From positions 1 to 24,848 of the forward strand of contig JBBRHF010000048.1 of NCBI GenBank assembly GCA_038223055.1: 24,848 nt of DNA, in the 5' to 3' direction. The DNA comes from JBBRHF01 sp038223055 (GTDB lineage Bacteria > Actinomycetota > Actinomycetes > JACCUZ01). The notes beneath the pieces were generated by a model, which was given only the letters and a program-made list of their open reading frames with translations, was not told the origin of the DNA and made no database searches. Shown piece by piece: positions 23,620 to 24,848 of the stretch; position 1 is the first letter of the stretch; every line of letters begins with the position of its first letter. The position numbers and the translations under genes were made by a program.

Positions 23620-24180
23620 TTAGTGGCTGTCGCTGCGCACGACTCCGATCGCGGCGAACGGCACGGTCCGCACGCCCGTGACGACGTCGCGGCGGCGGAT
23701 CTCACCGACCGCGTGCTCGGCGAGCTCGAGGAAGTCCGACCCGACCCGGTCCAGGGTCCCGGTCACGGTGCTGGCGTCGATCAGGTGCACCGTCACCGGC
23801 GCCCGGTCCCGCGCCACCTGGCGCAGCGAGTGCGCCAGGCCCAGCCGGGCGACCACCTGACCCTCGCTGTCAGGGACCGCGGACAAGGGCCCCAGCCCGG
23901 TCACGGCGAGCACCGCCGTGAGCGGCACCAGCGCCTGCCGGCCTGCTGCCTCGAGGACGACGGCGGCGGCGGCGCCGACGTGGACGAGCTCGCCCTGCAC
24001 CGCACCGACCCCCTGTACGTGCAGCCGGACCGGGCCGCCCGTGGCGGGCCGTAGCCGGTCGACCAGGCGCAGCATCGCCCGCTCACGCCGAGTTCGCTCG
24101 GCCACCTCGCCGGCCAGGCCAGCCGCGTCGTAGGCCTCGAGTTGGGCCTCGAGGTCGCGGAACAACTCGTCCCAACGCAC
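23620..24180 (-). CDS. Unrecognised actinobacterial protein with possible Sm/SH3-like beta domains
   Basis: A 186-residue protein from GTG 24180, supported by GGGGAGG 4 bases upstream. Residues 1-45 form a charged helix or short coiled coil (WDELFRDLEAQLEAYDAAG, VAERTRRERAMLRLVDRL). Then come two similar beta-rich stretches: PVRLHVQGVGAVQGELVHVG with AAVVLEAAGRQALVPLTAVL, and PVTVHLIDASTVTGTLDRVG with SDFLELAEH...VRTVPFAAIGVVRS. Both have the pattern of small five-strand barrels (a strand, a Gly-turn, GxLxxVG, a strand with LE/ELA, then VPxxAI), as seen in Sm-like or SH3-like folds. That is my inference. I recall similar uncharacterised proteins in other actinobacteria beside an excisionase-type gene. 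It converges with the helix-turn-helix gene and is divergent from the next membrane protein. Confidence 0.7.
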   Translation of the reverse strand: MRWDELFRDLEAQLEAYDAAGLAGEVAERTRRERAMLRLVDRLRPATGGPVRLHVQGVGAVQGELVHVGAAAAVVLEAAGRQALVPLTAVLAVTGLGPLSAVPDSEGQVVARLGLAHSLRQVARDRAPVTVHLIDASTVTGTLDRVGSDFLELAEHAVGEIRRRDVVTGVRTVPFAAIGVVRSDSH

Positions 24181-24298
24181 GCGGCCTCCCCTCGTTCGCA
24201 CATCTCGCGTCCACAGTAGCCGCTCAGGCGTTGACCGCAGGCTAGCCACCGTGTACACAAGTAAACCCAAGCAAATGGACGCTAACGAGGGAGTCACG

Positions 24299-24848
24299 GT
24301 GCTCTCGGATCCCTGCCAGCCGACCCGGCCCGGCCCACCCGCCCGGCCTGCCCGCCGGCGCCAACTGCTCGGCGTAGCCGGACCCGCCGCCCTCCACCTG
24401 GGCATGACCGCCGTCCTGGCCTGGGCCAGCATCGGGTCGTGGCAGCGGATCGCAGCTGCCGGACCGGCCCCGCTGGACCCGCTGCTCGGCGTCACGGCCT
24501 GCGCCGCCGCTTGGGTGGCCCTGACCTGGCTGACCTGCTCCGTGATTGCCGCCGTGATCTCGGCACTGCGTCCCGCCAGGGCCGGGTCGGGCCGGCGCGA
24601 CCGGCTCTCGGGTCCGATGGCCCGGCGACTGGCCGCCGGCTTGCTCGGGCTGACTCTGGGGACAGCTCCGGCAGCGATGTGGGCCGCGCCCGCGTCGGCC
24701 GCCGCTGCGGTGCCCGCGCCCACCGCGACTTCGGCGGCATCCGCGGCGTCAGCGGCATCGGTCGCGTCAGCCGCGTCAGCCGCATCGGTCGAGTCGGCAA
24801 CGGCGGGGGCTTCGGGGGCTTCGGGGACTTCGGGGACTTCGGGGACTT
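24299..24848 (+). CDS. Membrane protein with Ala/Ser-rich repeat region, partial (cut by window end)
   Basis: A plus-strand frame from GTG 24299 that stays open to the window end (183 codons). GAGGGAG lies about 5 bases upstream; ATG 24275 in the same frame has no such site. The N-terminus is Pro/Arg-rich (PTRPGPPARPARRRQ). Hydrophobic segments follow at about 24-45 (LLGVAGPAALHLGMTAVLAWA), 60-90 (LLGVTACAAAWVALTWL and SVIAAVISAL) and 110-135 (LAAGLLGLTLGTAPAAMWA). After that comes a long Ala/Ser/Thr/Gly-rich stretch (SAASAASVASAASAA, then GASGASGTSGTSGT) built on 9-base DNA repeats. This layout, membrane helices and then a flexible extracytoplasmic linker, often precedes a LysM or other wall-binding domain, which would lie beyond the window. 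GTGTACAC (24251-24258) lies in the divergent promoter gap. Confidence 0.7.
   Translation, partial: MLSDPCQPTRPGPPARPARRRQLLGVAGPAALHLGMTAVLAWASIGSWQRIAAAGPAPLDPLLGVTACAAAWVALTWLTCSVIAAVISALRPARAGSGRRDRLSGPMARRLAAGLLGLTLGTAPAAMWAAPASAAAAVPAPTATSAASAASAASVASAASAASVESATAGASGASGTSGTSGT
24806..24848. repeat. 9-bp tandem repeat at the window end (and related units upstream)
   Basis: Units GGGGCTTCG (24806, 24815) pass into GGGACTTCG-type copies (24824, 24833, 24842) and run off the window, so the full array is longer. Just upstream GCGTCAGCC is duplicated (24764-24781) among other Ala/Ser codon repeats. All are in frame with the open gene and encode Gly-Ala/Thr-Ser triplets. Confidence 0.85.

Overview
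The window is high-GC DNA from an actinobacterium. The evidence is a WhiB regulator of the WhiB1 type, a PdtaS-type histidine kinase facing it across one terminator (the whiB1/pdtaS order of mycobacteria), a SigF-class sigma factor with its anti-sigma factor, a large NAD-glutamate dehydrogenase and a WS/DGAT acyltransferase. I cannot name the genus. Base composition and gene order look like ordinary chromosome, except at the left edge.

Left edge (1-830): the first bases of a possible IS630-like transposase on the minus strand, two tandem-repeat arrays, then a Nudix regulator that has lost its catalytic half. 851-3292: a GNAT acetyltransferase, an anti-sigma/sigma pair with overlapping stop and start codons, and a convergent small membrane protein. 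3293-3980: a 388-base leader carrying a near-perfect CRP-type site, then whiB1 and a strong bidirectional terminator.

3984-15758: seven minus-strand genes in one long run. In order of transcription they are WS/DGAT acyltransferase, patatin lipase, a DUF6912-type protein, pruA, a small membrane/coiled-coil protein, NAD-glutamate dehydrogenase and pdtaS. PruA and the dehydrogenase together take pyrroline-5-carboxylate to glutamate and then to 2-oxoglutarate. The first three genes are tightly coupled and start with triacylglycerol/wax-ester synthesis and a lipase.

15896-17250: a ten-helix membrane protein, divergent from the lipid genes and preceded by a possible 11-codon leader peptide whose stop overlaps its start. 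17322-19327: a CpaB/SAF protein and a CpaE-like ATPase with a non-canonical P-loop, without other Tad pilus genes nearby. 19457-23093: phosphoketolase and acetate kinase, a compact sugar-phosphate to acetate plus ATP shunt. 23246-24848: an excisionase-type helix-turn-helix protein, an unrecognised protein with possible small beta-barrel domains, and the start of a membrane protein cut by the window end.

Tandem repeats of exactly 9 bases recur at several unrelated places, inside and outside genes, which suggests lineage-specific repeat expansion. I found no tRNA, rRNA, CRISPR array or clear defence system, and no single cluster that I can defend as a new biological system. The best leads are the whiB1 leader with its CRP site, the unknown 186-residue protein, the leader-peptide arrangement, the repeat array before the glutamate dehydrogenase, and the broken Nudix gene.
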